This document shows positions 50,891 through 59,652 of a stretch of 64,000 nucleotides of DNA, piece after piece (within the stretch, counting starts at the first letter, position 1; the number at the start of each line of letters is the position of its first letter). The stretch covers positions 1 to 64,000 of the forward strand of contig JBLWWK010000009.1 of assembly GCA_048267965.1 (NCBI GenBank). The letters are read 5' to 3'. The notes under the pieces are model-generated. The model had not been told where the DNA came from, searched no databases, and worked only from the letters and a program-made list of their open reading frames with translations. The stretch is from GCA-2705995 sp048267965. GTDB taxonomy: Bacteria; Bacteroidota; Bacteroidia; Flavobacteriales_G; Salibacteraceae. The position numbers and the translations under genes were made by a program.

Positions 50891-50899
50891 GTTCCTACC
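50891..50899 (-). repeat. Dispersed 9-mer, intergenic copy
   Basis: GTTCCTACC; on the minus strand TTC precedes and ACGATATCC follows the core. Confidence 0.85.
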
Positions 50900-50943
50900 G
50901 AAAGCAAGAATGAGCAATTAAATACTATTTTGAAAAATAGAGT

Positions 50944-51411
50944 TTAATCCCAAATCTGCGGTCTAGCAATTTCCATAGCACGCAAATACGCTATAAAATT
51001 ACCGGCATGAACCGATTCGTGATAGCCAATTCTGAGCAAATATTTTCCGAGTAATTTCTTTTTTCCGTTGCCCGGATGAATGATTTCAGACTCGTTTAGT
51101 TGTTGATCAGAAAACTGCAGAACGTTTTGGATAAAGGTTTTTCTATAGGGCTCTGCAAACGTTAATTCATCAGAAACACTAGTGAACGGTCGGTTTTTCC
51201 AAGGCGTAGTGTAATTCGATAAATCACCGTTGTTAATAATGAGATTCCAGCCGTAATCCGCTTCTAAAACGTGTCGTATCATCTCAATGGCAGACATGGC
51301 ATTTTCATCAGGTTTCCAGTTATAATGGCTTTCAGGAAGTTGATTCCAAAGCAAAATACTTCTGCGTCTGATTTCGGTAAAGTTGAGAACTAGAAGTTCG
51401 GCTTGAGTCAT
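50944..51411 (-). CDS. DinB-family metal-binding protein
   Basis: A 155-residue four-helix-bundle protein of the DinB/YfiT superfamily. Likely metal ligands are the histidine in MSAIEMIRHVLEADYGW (about residue 47) and the one or two in LRIGYHESVHAGNF near residue 133. Members can be thiol transferases or have unknown roles. No operon partner is visible; upstream and downstream genes have their own spacing. Confidence 0.83.
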   Translation of the reverse strand: MTQAELLVLNFTEIRRRSILLWNQLPESHYNWKPDENAMSAIEMIRHVLEADYGWNLIINNGDLSNYTTPWKNRPFTSVSDELTFAEPYRKTFIQNVLQFSDQQLNESEIIHPGNGKKKLLGKYLLRIGYHESVHAGNFIAYLRAMEIARPQIWD

Positions 51412-51516
51412 AAAAAGGGGAGTTAGAATTGTAAAAGTTTTTCAAGGTAACGAATTCAGATTATCGAAAATACATGAATTAGCGAATTTATAACAAGCGT
51501 ACAGCTGTGGGTTTTT

Positions 51517-51524
51517 TACGTTTG
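51517..51524 (+). promoter_or_regulatory. -7 box 4 nt before a GTG start
   Basis: TACGTTTG ends 4 nt before the GTG at 51529, predicting a leaderless transcript for the small membrane protein. Confidence 0.6.
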
Positions 51525-51528
51525 CCAA

Positions 51529-51906
51529 GTGAGCCATTTGCACCATATAACAACCGTAAAGTGGGCTGCCTCTAGCTTGGGGTTGGTGATTTTGTTATTG
51601 CTATCACCGTGTAAAGTGCGCAATTTTCTTCAAGATGAACTGGGTATTGCTAAAACCGAGGTTCTCAATAAAAGTCAAACTACACTTTCTTCATCATCGT
51701 GCACAGTTTTGGTGCAATCAAAGCTTAAAACGTCTACGAATCGATTATCTCTAGGCAGTTGGTTGGTTTTCTTTGCAGCTGCCGTAGGGTTGCTTTCTAT
51801 CCATGTGTTTGAGACTCAGATTTGTAAAGAAGTATCGAAAAAAGGAGAGCGGGTTCCTACCGTTGCCTTGTACATTCTTTTTCAAAATTTACAACTCGAT
51901 TTATAA
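51529..51906 (+). CDS. Small membrane protein upstream of the DoxD-DoxA fusion, function unknown
   Basis: A 125-residue protein starting with GTG, with two hydrophobic helices (about 14-28 and 77-92) and two cysteines in an intervening loop (SPCKVRN near residue 28 and SSSCTV near 58), which could pair in the periplasm. I do not recognise the family. The -7 box lies 4 nt upstream. It precedes the DoxD-type gene by about 190 nt. An exact dispersed 9-mer (51853) encodes a VPT near the C-terminus. Confidence 0.62.
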   Translation: MSHLHHITTVKWAASSLGLVILLLLSPCKVRNFLQDELGIAKTEVLNKSQTTLSSSSCTVLVQSKLKTSTNRLSLGSWLVFFAAAVGLLSIHVFETQICKEVSKKGERVPTVALYILFQNLQLDL

Positions 51907-52100
51907 AGAATAAAGTAGTAATCTGTTTTTAATCAATGGATTACGGTGTGTTGGTTGTTTTGTGTTCAGCGAAACAACAAGAAGGTTCGAAATTAATTTT
52001 TGCCGTTGAAAGCGCTGTTTTGAGTGTACGTTTTCAAGACAGAATATAGTGATTCAATTCGTTTTCAACGCGTTTATTGTCAAGTTGTAAAGAATTTAAA

Positions 52101-53117
52101 ATGCAAAAGAAAAGTGTGTATAGCGATGCCGGAATGTTTGCCTTGGCCTTAAGATGGGTAGTAGGGTGGACGTATTTTTCGGCTTTTTGGAGAAGAACGG
52201 TTTTGGTCAATAAATTAGACCCAGAGCAAGCAGGCTACATCGGTGAGAAGTTTAATCATTTCTTGCCCAATGCTTTAGGGATTAAACCCATTATTCAATA
52301 TTTGGTAGAAAACCCTGAAGCATTATGGTTCAGTATGGTGCTTTTTACAGTGATAGAAGGCCTTGTAGGGCTGTTCATGATCTTAGGAATGTTTACTCGT
52401 TTAATGAGTATAGGCGTATTTGGTTTAGCGATGGGAATTTTACTTGGTTCTGGCTGGATTGGCACCACCTGTTTAGACGAATGGCAGATTGGTGTACTCG
52501 GTGTAGCCACTGGTTTTGTTCTCTTTTTAACTGGAAGTGGTCGTTTTTCAATCGATCATTATTGGATGCAAAAACAACTTCCGTTTACACAGAAAAAAGG
52601 ATTTGCTTGGCTGGGTTCGGGCACGTTGCCGTTCACCGAAAAGAGGCTTCCTAGATTAACTCTAGTAGGATCCGTTTTTATTCTGGGTCTTACTCTTTTT
52701 ACCAATCAAGTATTTCATGGCGGTGTGTGGGGAACCCTTCACAACAAATCGGTGAAGCCACATTTAGAGCTGTCGAATACTCAACTCACACAAGAAATGG
52801 TGGCCTTTGATGTCTACCGAACAGAAGGTGTTGATGTGTACGGTTCGTGGGTAATTGCTATTGAATTATTCAATCAACAGAAGGAACCCGTCTTGCAATA
52901 TTATCAAGAAGACTTAGCGATTTTACCCCCTTCATCGATAGAGAATAAATACATCGCAAAAGTTCGATCTGGAAAACATAGTTTGATTGTTCCGCTCGGT
53001 GCCAAAGCGAGAATCACACTGCCTTTGGAGGTTAAAACGGAATTAACAAAAGGAGAATACACCTTGAAGATTACCGATATAAGTGGTGCGTATTGGGAGC
53101 ATTCTCTTCGGTATTAA
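52101..53117 (+). CDS. DoxD-DoxA fusion (thiosulfate:quinone oxidoreductase small-subunit type)
   Basis: A 338-residue membrane protein. The N-terminal half has four or five transmembrane helices with the DoxX/DoxD pattern (RWVVGWTYFSAFWRR, WFSMVLFTVIEGLVGLFMILG, GSGWIGTTCLDEW). The C-terminal 120 residues resemble DoxA (FDVYRTEGVDVYGSWVIAIEL). In archaea DoxD and DoxA form a thiosulfate:quinone oxidoreductase; fused versions occur in Bacteroidetes and their reaction there is unproven. The ATG at 52101 is preferred to a start eight codons upstream. A strong terminator follows. Confidence 0.8.
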   Translation: MQKKSVYSDAGMFALALRWVVGWTYFSAFWRRTVLVNKLDPEQAGYIGEKFNHFLPNALGIKPIIQYLVENPEALWFSMVLFTVIEGLVGLFMILGMFTRLMSIGVFGLAMGILLGSGWIGTTCLDEWQIGVLGVATGFVLFLTGSGRFSIDHYWMQKQLPFTQKKGFAWLGSGTLPFTEKRLPRLTLVGSVFILGLTLFTNQVFHGGVWGTLHNKSVKPHLELSNTQLTQEMVAFDVYRTEGVDVYGSWVIAIELFNQQKEPVLQYYQEDLAILPPSSIENKYIAKVRSGKHSLIVPLGAKARITLPLEVKTELTKGEYTLKITDISGAYWEHSLRY

Positions 53118-53129
53118 AAGAAAAGAACC

Positions 53130-53160
53130 AAAATCGGTTGATAGGCTATCAACCGATTTT
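53130..53160 (+). terminator. Terminator of the DoxD-DoxA gene
   Basis: AAAATCGGTTGATA pairs with TATCAACCGATTTT around a 3-nt loop, followed by GCTTTT. Confidence 0.85.
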
Positions 53161-53180
53161 GCTTTTCAATACTTTGTTTG

Positions 53181-53192
53181 GAACATTCATTC
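53181..53192. promoter_or_regulatory. Probable TetR operator at the tetR promoter
   Basis: GAACATTCATTC, matching GAACATTCGTTC upstream of the dehydrogenase gene at 11 of 12 positions. It lies 9 nt before the tetR -7 box, in the -33 area, where binding would block transcription. Confidence 0.55.
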
Positions 53193-53201
53193 CATTTTGT
53201 A

Positions 53202-53209
53202 TACATTTG
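53202..53209 (+). promoter_or_regulatory. -7 box of the TetR gene, 4 nt before GTG
   Basis: TACATTTG ends 4 nt before the GTG at 53214. It excludes the ORF's upstream codons and predicts a leaderless mRNA. Confidence 0.65.
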
Positions 53210-53213
53210 CAGC

Positions 53214-53762
53214 GTGTCGAAAAGAGAAGCCATACTACAATCTGCCTTGCAATTACTTACCCATCAAGGAATTCACAATACGCCAATGTCGGCTATAGCG
53301 AAAGAAGCAGGCACGGGTATGGGTACTATTTACAACTACTTTAAAAACAAAGAAGAGCTCATTAACGCGCTCTACTTGCACATTAAGCAAGAAGAACAAT
53401 TGGTTTTTGTTCAGTTTAACGAAGACGAGCCCATCAAAACACAGTTTGAAAAATACTATGTGAAATTTATGGAGTTTTTCATGGAGCATCCTGCTTATTT
53501 TAACATCATAGAACAATTGCACGCTTCGCCCATTATCACAGAAGAAAGTAGAAGAGAAGGAAGCAAAACCGTGCAGCCTTTTTACCAACTTATTCAATTT
53601 GGTCAACAACACCGCATTATTAAAGAAGTACCAGCCGATGAAATCATGGTTTTTGTAGGCGGTTCTGTTTTTGCCTATTTGCGTTGGTTTTTCAAATCGA
53701 ATAGCACAGAAAATAGACTAGAGAATCAATTACGCTTAGTTTGGGATGCTATAAAAGCTTAA
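53214..53762 (+). CDS. TetR/AcrR-family transcriptional regulator
   Basis: A 182-residue repressor starting with GTG (read VSKREAIL). The N-terminal helix-turn-helix is typical (TPMSAIAKEAGTGMGTIYNYFKNKEELINAL) and the C-terminal 130 residues form the ligand-binding and dimer domain (FYQLIQFGQQHRIIKEV). The shared 12-mer at its own promoter and before the downstream dehydrogenase suggests autorepression and joint control. Ligand unknown. Confidence 0.9.
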   Translation: MSKREAILQSALQLLTHQGIHNTPMSAIAKEAGTGMGTIYNYFKNKEELINALYLHIKQEEQLVFVQFNEDEPIKTQFEKYYVKFMEFFMEHPAYFNIIEQLHASPIITEESRREGSKTVQPFYQLIQFGQQHRIIKEVPADEIMVFVGGSVFAYLRWFFKSNSTENRLENQLRLVWDAIKA

Positions 53763-53785
53763 AAAATTTAACAAATAATTGGAAT

Positions 53786-53797
53786 GAACATTCGTTC
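53786..53797. promoter_or_regulatory. Probable TetR operator before the dehydrogenase gene
   Basis: GAACATTCGTTC, overlapping the small palindrome GAATG-AA-CATTC (53782-53793) and ending 23 nt before the ATG at 53821. No clear TAnnTTTG box follows it. Confidence 0.5.
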
Positions 53798-53820
53798 TAA
53801 ACAAAAATAAATCAAAATCA

Positions 53821-54687
53821 ATGAACAAGAAGAAGAACGTTATTATCACGGGAACATCAACAGGAGTAGGTTTGGAGACAGCTATTCTGTTGGCTAAAAA
53901 CAATTACAAAGTGTTTGCAACCATGCGCAATCTTGAGAAGGCCACCGCTCTAAAAGAGCGTATAGCTGCCGATCGGCTAGATATTGAATTGCTTGAATTA
54001 GATGTTACCAAAAAAGAATCCATCGATAGAGCCATTACATCGATTATCGAGCAAGACGGGAAAATAGATGTACTCATTAACAATGCTGGCGCTGGTTTTG
54101 CCAAAACCACTGAGCAAGCTAGTGAAGAGGAAATACGCTGGGTAACCGAGGTAAACTATTTAGGAACTGTTTTCACCACCCAAGCGGTATTACCGTATAT
54201 GCGCAAGCAGAAATCGGGAAGAATTATTAACCTTTCATCAGTGGGTGGATTGGTAGGTCAGCCGTTTAACGAGTTGTATTGTGCGGCCAAATTTGCGGTA
54301 GAGGGTTTTGCAGAAGCATTGGCAACCTATGTATCTCCTGCTTTTAACATCAAAATCACCAACGTTGAACCCGGTGGAATACAAACTGAGTTTATGGCCA
54401 ACGCCATTGAAAAAACGGCAGTAAACGGTGAGTTGGTCACTGGTGAATACCAACCCATTTTCGAAAAATACATGGCAGGTAACCAACAACGTGCTCAAGA
54501 AGGTGCAGAACAGGTTTACCAAACGGGAGCAGAGGTAGCCCAAGTTATCTCAGAAGTAGCAGAAAATGAAAATCCTCCGTTGCGCATACGAACTTCAGAA
54601 TGGGCAGAGAAGTTTTGTACGCTAAAAACCCAAGCCGACCCAGATGGTACTCAACTGGTGAAACAAATTACCGAAAGTTTTTTGTAG
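53821..54687 (+). CDS. Short-chain dehydrogenase/reductase
   Basis: A 288-residue classical SDR. Cofactor loop TGTSTGVGLETA (11-22), NNAGAGF, catalytic serine in LSSVGG and YxxxK as Y-C-A-A-K. A basic residue after the second strand (MRN) suggests NADP(H), though this is weak. Its control by the adjacent TetR regulator through a shared operator is inferred; substrates of such TetR-SDR pairs vary. Confidence 0.92.
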   Translation: MNKKKNVIITGTSTGVGLETAILLAKNNYKVFATMRNLEKATALKERIAADRLDIELLELDVTKKESIDRAITSIIEQDGKIDVLINNAGAGFAKTTEQASEEEIRWVTEVNYLGTVFTTQAVLPYMRKQKSGRIINLSSVGGLVGQPFNELYCAAKFAVEGFAEALATYVSPAFNIKITNVEPGGIQTEFMANAIEKTAVNGELVTGEYQPIFEKYMAGNQQRAQEGAEQVYQTGAEVAQVISEVAENENPPLRIRTSEWAEKFCTLKTQADPDGTQLVKQITESFL

Positions 54688-54718
54688 CAGAAAATCAGTT
54701 AATTAGGCGATAAAGATG

Positions 54719-56503
54719 CTAACGAACCACTTTGATTTGAAAAGGAGTTTCGTCTGCATACGTTCCCGAAATGATCATCCAACGAAGCTCATTCGGAGCG
54801 GGGAGCTTTAACTTCTTTCCACTTACTTGAAAAGAATTGAGTTGGGTTCCTACCGGAGAAATAAAAGCAATAGAACGCATCGTTTGTGCGCTCGTAATTT
54901 CTATTTGGTTGTGCGCATTCCAAAAGGCTTTGGGTATGCTTTTTTCGGTAGGAACACGCTCATTACCAGTAGATACTAACTGACAATTGTTGAGTAAACC
55001 ACGTTGATTTAAAATTTGACAAATGGTATTTTTATAAGTACCAGAAAACAGTAAATCTTCGGCTTCGATGAGTAAAACGGCTGCTTGAGACATGCTCATG
55101 TTTGCCGAATAATTGTACATACTTTGAAAAAGTAGTTGATCGGTGTTTTCTCGTCCGATGGCGTTTTGAATAGCCATCATAGCAGCCGACCAAATATCAG
55201 CATCTAAGTAAATATCACCTTCTAAATCAGTAGGGTAAAAATCATTGGTAGCTACTGTTCTTCCGTCCCAAAACTCGTTGTGACCATCCCAGTTGAACAC
55301 ATCATCAACATTAAAAACAGTGAATAATTTCGAATGAGAAGCCGCTAAATAATCACCAAATGCTTCGTCAATCGCTCGTCTTTCAACGCCAGAATTGGTT
55401 CCAGGTGCTAAACCATGACTGAGAGCATGTCCGTATTCATGAATAATTACATCAGCATCTTCGGCATCGTCTACGCCACCCGTTCCGAAATTGAGCACAG
55501 GGGGTGAAGTGAAAAACGAAAACGATGAGTTATCAGAACCGTTTAGCGCATGCGGATCAGCTTGTATGGAGTAATCGACTTCTAAATAGCCTAAGTTTTC
55601 AACGTATTGAGCAAAATGAGAAATGTGATAAACAATCATAAACTGCTCAAATCCAGTAGTGTCTCGGGTGAAATTGAAATTGCCATTCAATGATGTGACT
55701 AGTGGTTCAATTGGAAAAGAATGTTCGTGAATTTGCACATACGGATTACTTAAGTAAAACGTGTCGTTTTCGAAAAAACCTTGACTCTCAACCAACGAAC
55801 GAGCTTGAGTTAAGTTAGTAGTGTTTTGATCGTTATTATCGCTCCAAGAACCTCCGTAGATTTGCCCTGTAGGCGTTAATGGATCGGGTAAAAACACATA
55901 CCCTTTTATGGTCGTGTCTATTTCTGTAGAATGGTGATTCACAGAAAGTTGTTGACGGCTAACTACACCATTTTCACTTTCTAGAATAGCAATATGTTCT
56001 CCGTTAGAATCGATCCCCTCTATGTAAACGGTAGGAACCCATTTTCGATTTTTCCAACACCACTTTTTCGAAGTTCGAATTTCTCTTAATCCATCGTGTG
56101 CAGTGGGGTTAACTTCATAAAACTGAGTGGGGCGTTCTGTTGATTGAACCAGCTGATAAAAAGCAGGAGGGAGAAAATAATGAACCAATTGATGCGCAGC
56201 ATTAAAGTTCAATTTTAAAGTGAAATCATTGATTTCAATAGATTTAAAACCAATAGAGTAAAGAAGATGTTGCGTTCCTGCTGGAGATGTTTTTTTATGC
56301 AATAAATTAAGCTCAAATCCATCTAAATGAAAGAATTCTTTCAATTCTTGTGTTAATAAATCTGGATGATTCAGACTGAATATTTTACCCGATTTTTCTA
56401 TTTTGAATAGCGCTGAATTTTCTCTCTCAATTAAGTTCTGTGCAGAAGATAGCATCGGAGAAATGAGGGCTAAAAATAAAAGAAAGGGGAGTGCTCTACG
56501 CAT
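54719..56503 (-). CDS. Secreted HEYGH zinc metallopeptidase (gluzincin, M4/M36-like)
   Basis: A 594-residue exported peptidase with a signal peptide (about 1-21). The active site is H355-E356-x-x-H359 (HEYGH) with the third ligand E380 in AIDEAFGDYLA, the arrangement of thermolysin- and fungalysin-like gluzincins. The N-terminal 200 residues may act as a propeptide, and the C-terminal ~90 residues form a small beta domain. It overlaps the upstream IMPACT-family gene by 8 nt. Exact dispersed 9-mers occur at 54846, 54947 and 56030. Confidence 0.85.
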   Translation of the reverse strand: MRRALPFLLFLALISPMLSSAQNLIERENSALFKIEKSGKIFSLNHPDLLTQELKEFFHLDGFELNLLHKKTSPAGTQHLLYSIGFKSIEINDFTLKLNFNAAHQLVHYFLPPAFYQLVQSTERPTQFYEVNPTAHDGLREIRTSKKWCWKNRKWVPTVYIEGIDSNGEHIAILESENGVVSRQQLSVNHHSTEIDTTIKGYVFLPDPLTPTGQIYGGSWSDNNDQNTTNLTQARSLVESQGFFENDTFYLSNPYVQIHEHSFPIEPLVTSLNGNFNFTRDTTGFEQFMIVYHISHFAQYVENLGYLEVDYSIQADPHALNGSDNSSFSFFTSPPVLNFGTGGVDDAEDADVIIHEYGHALSHGLAPGTNSGVERRAIDEAFGDYLAASHSKLFTVFNVDDVFNWDGHNEFWDGRTVATNDFYPTDLEGDIYLDADIWSAAMMAIQNAIGRENTDQLLFQSMYNYSANMSMSQAAVLLIEAEDLLFSGTYKNTICQILNQRGLLNNCQLVSTGNERVPTEKSIPKAFWNAHNQIEITSAQTMRSIAFISPVGTQLNSFQVSGKKLKLPAPNELRWMIISGTYADETPFQIKVVR

Positions 56504-57110
56504 TTTTAATGTGCTTTACGATTACTTCTGGATACGGGTTAAAAGCGTTTTTAAAAGCCTCTTGTTGGTCAAGTTGTAGCTCAATTTCTAATTCACAATC
56601 CAGTTCAAATTTCTGATGTAAGATATTCCAATTCTTCACTTTAGCCAAATGCATTATGGCGTCCATTTGAGCGTACTCAAACTGAACACTGTAGTAAGCA
56701 TGTACGTGATGCTCTTCGATTTTGTTGGTTTTAATCGCTTCTTCGGCAGCTGTTTTATAAGCGTTGATTAAGCCCGGAACACCCAATTTAGTTCCTCCGA
56801 AATACCGAATTACACCGATAAAAGTATTGGTTAAGTTGTACGATTTTATTTGGTTGAGTATAGGCATTCCTGCAGAATTGGAAGGCTCGCCATCGTCATT
56901 AGCTCGGTAGAATTCACCGTTTGGGCCAAATAAATATCCGTAGCACAAGTGTCTAGCTTGGGGATGTTTACTCTTAATTTCTTCAAGAGCTTGTTTAATG
57001 TCTTCTTCAGATTTAACAGGGTAACAAAATCCAATAAATTTACTTCCGCGATCTTTAAAGAGAGATTCTGAAACAAGTGTAGGTTGTAAATAACTGAAAG
57101 GTTGGTTCAT
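56496..57110 (-). CDS. IMPACT/YigZ-family protein
   Basis: A 204-residue protein with the UPF0029 N-terminal domain (GSKFIGFCYPV, HPQARHLCYGY, NDDGEPSNSAGMPIL, IRYFGGTKLG) and a C-terminal ferredoxin-like domain. Bacterial YigZ is of unclear function; the eukaryotic relative IMPACT regulates translation through GCN1. It sits in the minus-strand ribD operon between the TPR and peptidase genes. Confidence 0.92.
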   Translation of the reverse strand: MNQPFSYLQPTLVSESLFKDRGSKFIGFCYPVKSEEDIKQALEEIKSKHPQARHLCYGYLFGPNGEFYRANDDGEPSNSAGMPILNQIKSYNLTNTFIGVIRYFGGTKLGVPGLINAYKTAAEEAIKTNKIEEHHVHAYYSVQFEYAQMDAIMHLAKVKNWNILHQKFELDCELEIELQLDQQEAFKNAFNPYPEVIVKHIKNA

Positions 57111-57128
57111 ACCGATAAAAGAGCGAGT

Positions 57129-58601
57129 TTACTTGCGGCTTCCCTTTGCCAGCAAGCGTTGGAAAATAAAGCCTGTTACCAAAATTACCATTAGGTTTAA
57201 AACCACTTTAGGAGCCATTGATAAGTCGTTTTCTTTGAAAAAGAACGAGGTTAAGAAAGAAGACATCAAATAGGCTACCAGTGCAAAAAGAGCCAAAACC
57301 AATAACGAGTAAAGTTGGTTAGAGAAAGAAACCGCTTTAAAAAGATGGAGCAGAATAACAACGAAGAGCACTCCGGCTAAAATGGCATGAATAGTCCAGA
57401 ATTGTTTCTGCGATTCTTTACGCGCAATTTGTTCTTCGATACGTTGCTTTTTTTCTTCTTGGTTTTGTAACTCGTATTGTGATTGAATAACCGCTATTTC
57501 TTTTGACTTCTCTAGGTTGTAAATACTGTCTTTAACGGCAAAGTATTGCTGTTGATATTGAAAAGCTAAGTCGTAGTTTTTGGCTTTTCTTTCAATAGCC
57601 GTTAATACTTGGTAAGCTTGTTTTATATCATCTTTCGACTCAATTTCTTTTGCTACAGATAAAGCATATTGCGCTAATTCTCGAGCTTTCTCTACTTGAT
57701 CTACATGGTGCAAAGCTTCTGCTAAGTTGCAATTCACTAAAGTAATACCGCCTTTTGAATTTTCTTGCTCGTATATTTCAAGGGCTTTTTCGTAGTAATA
57801 AATAGCGATGTCGTATTGGGCTTTGCCAGAGTATAGGCTACCGAGGTTGTTGTTGCTTAAAGCAATGTTGTAAGGATTTACCTCAAGTTCTTCTTCGAGT
57901 TTGAGAGATTTTAGGTAGTAGTCGATTGCCTTGTCGGTATCTCCTTTATTATCGTAAGCTAGGCCAATATTGTTCAAGGCTTGTGCAACTCCCGTTTTAT
58001 CGCCAATTTCTTCGTAAATCAGTTGGCAACGCTCAAAGAAATTAAGTGCCTTATCGTATTCTTTTTGGTAATTGTAGATAACCCCAATGTTGTTAAGGGT
58101 GTTAGCAATTCCTAGTTTATCGTTAAGATTCTCTTTGATTTGGAGAGATTTCATGTAGGCTTTAATGGCGTCAGAGAAATCACCTTTTCCATCGTGTGCT
58201 AAACCCAGATAGTTGTAGCATTTTGCAATTCCAACGCTATCTCCAATGGTTTCGTAAGCGGCTAAAGCATTTTCGAAGTGTTTGCTAGCGCTAGAATAAT
58301 TGCTTTTAATGTAGTGGTAAACCCCTACGAAAGATTCGCCTAGACCAATTCCCTTAGCAAATTCGATTTCTTTCGAATCATTTAAAATCTGTTTTGCTGT
58401 TTCACCAAACTGCTCAGTGCTATCGTATTTGATGTGCCAAGCATACGTGCTTGTGGCCATAATACGATGAGTGTCAGAAGTGGCAATAGAAATATTTCTT
58501 CTCAAGCTATCGAGCACTGAAGTGCGCGCAAATGTGAAATTTGATAAAAGTGTAAAGAAGAGTAGAACAATACTAAAAACTATGTAGTTAAGCGATTTCA
58601 T
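57129..58601 (-). CDS. TPR protein with C-terminal membrane helices, sensor-like without output domain
   Basis: A 490-residue protein with a signal peptide or N-terminal helix, about seven TPR units in residues 70-345 (ALNNIGLAYDNKGDTDKAIDYYLKS and similar), a coiled coil near 365-395 and three or four transmembrane helices at the C-terminus (about 402-483). The N-terminal part is that of Bacteroidetes TPR-histidine kinases or TPR-LuxR regulators, but no kinase or HTH domain follows. It overlaps ribD by 14 nt and is co-transcribed with it. Confidence 0.78.
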   Translation of the reverse strand: MKSLNYIVFSIVLLFFTLLSNFTFARTSVLDSLRRNISIATSDTHRIMATSTYAWHIKYDSTEQFGETAKQILNDSKEIEFAKGIGLGESFVGVYHYIKSNYSSASKHFENALAAYETIGDSVGIAKCYNYLGLAHDGKGDFSDAIKAYMKSLQIKENLNDKLGIANTLNNIGVIYNYQKEYDKALNFFERCQLIYEEIGDKTGVAQALNNIGLAYDNKGDTDKAIDYYLKSLKLEEELEVNPYNIALSNNNLGSLYSGKAQYDIAIYYYEKALEIYEQENSKGGITLVNCNLAEALHHVDQVEKARELAQYALSVAKEIESKDDIKQAYQVLTAIERKAKNYDLAFQYQQQYFAVKDSIYNLEKSKEIAVIQSQYELQNQEEKKQRIEEQIARKESQKQFWTIHAILAGVLFVVILLHLFKAVSFSNQLYSLLVLALFALVAYLMSSFLTSFFFKENDLSMAPKVVLNLMVILVTGFIFQRLLAKGSRK

Positions 58602-59631
58602 TGAAGTACACTTTAATCGAATCTGAATCTATGCTAGTTGTAAAATTAGGAGATTTCGCTATAGAAGGTGCTTTGGTTCCTTCAGAAATTTCTAATGGTG
58701 AAGTTATCTTGTAGGCAGAGTTCCAGTGATTGGTATCGATAAATTGTTGCAAAGTATACGCTCCACCTTCTACAAGAATACAGCCAATTCTGTTGATATA
58801 CAAATGTTTCAAGATGCTTTTAAGGTTCCAATCTTTGATAGGGTAAAAATGACTGTGGGGTAATTTCTCTACATCCGCTTCTTGAGAATAATACACCCAA
58901 TAATCAGCTAATCGATCGGTGTGTTGCAAGGTTTCTAAGTTGGGGTCGAGCAGTATTTTTTGCGGATTTTTCCCTGGCCAAAGTCGCGTAGTGAGTTGAG
59001 GCTGGTCGAGTAGAAAGGTGTTAGAGCCAATTAAAATTCCATCTACTTCGCTTCTTAGTTGATGCACCCATCTTGAAGTGTGAGTGGTAGAGATTTTGAG
59101 CGCTTTTTGCTGCGGGTTTAAACGAGTGGCGTCAATGAAACCATCAACCGTTTGCGCCCATTTTAAAATAACGTAAGGCAATTGATTTTGGTGGTTAAAA
59201 AAGAAACGAGCATTGATTTTTTGGCATTCTTCTTCGAGAATTCCTACTGAAACATCAATTCCTGCATTTTGGATTCGTTCAATTCCTTTTCCGCTTACTT
59301 CGCTAAAAGGGTCTACGGTTCCTACTACAACTCGTTGAAAATGGTGTTGAACAATTAAGTCTGAACAAGGAGGTGTTTTTCCAAAATGACTGCATGGTTC
59401 TAGGCTAACGTAGATGGTAGATTCGGGTAATAACGATTTGTTTTTGACTGAGTTAACGGCATTTACTTCAGCGTGAGGTTGACCGTATTCAGCATGGTAG
59501 CCTTCGCCTATTATGGTGTTGTTATGAACAATAACAGCACCTACTAACGGATTAGGAAAAGCGAGCGGTTTTCCGTGTTGAGCAAGTTGTAAACATCTCA
59601 ACATGTAAAATTCGTCAGTATTCACGTTCAT
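58588..59631 (-). CDS. ribD: Bifunctional riboflavin deaminase/reductase
   Basis: A 347-residue RibD. The N-terminal deaminase domain has the zinc motif HAEVNAV and PCSHFGKTPPCSD; the C-terminal reductase domain begins around residue 145 (PYVILKWAQTVDGFI) and is complete (GILIGSNTFLLDQPQLTTR, LVEGGAYTL). It performs two consecutive steps of riboflavin synthesis. The start at 59631 is favoured because the ORF's first eight codons overlap the -7 box. It leads a four-gene minus-strand operon. Confidence 0.95.
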   Translation of the reverse strand: MNVNTDEFYMLRCLQLAQHGKPLAFPNPLVGAVIVHNNTIIGEGYHAEYGQPHAEVNAVNSVKNKSLLPESTIYVSLEPCSHFGKTPPCSDLIVQHHFQRVVVGTVDPFSEVSGKGIERIQNAGIDVSVGILEEECQKINARFFFNHQNQLPYVILKWAQTVDGFIDATRLNPQQKALKISTTHTSRWVHQLRSEVDGILIGSNTFLLDQPQLTTRLWPGKNPQKILLDPNLETLQHTDRLADYWVYYSQEADVEKLPHSHFYPIKDWNLKSILKHLYINRIGCILVEGGAYTLQQFIDTNHWNSAYKITSPLEISEGTKAPSIAKSPNFTTSIDSDSIKVYFNEIA

Positions 59632-59652
59632 TTTAACATTTGTTTGGGAGGT

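Larger units (their letters stand above)
50639..50943. other. Intergenic region with two dispersed motif copies in opposite orientation
   Basis: 305 bp between two minus-strand genes. It holds exact 9-mers at 50707-50715 (plus, followed by GCGTTT) and 50891-50899 (minus, followed by ACGATATCC when read on its strand). No ORF or clear promoter was found. Confidence 0.65.
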
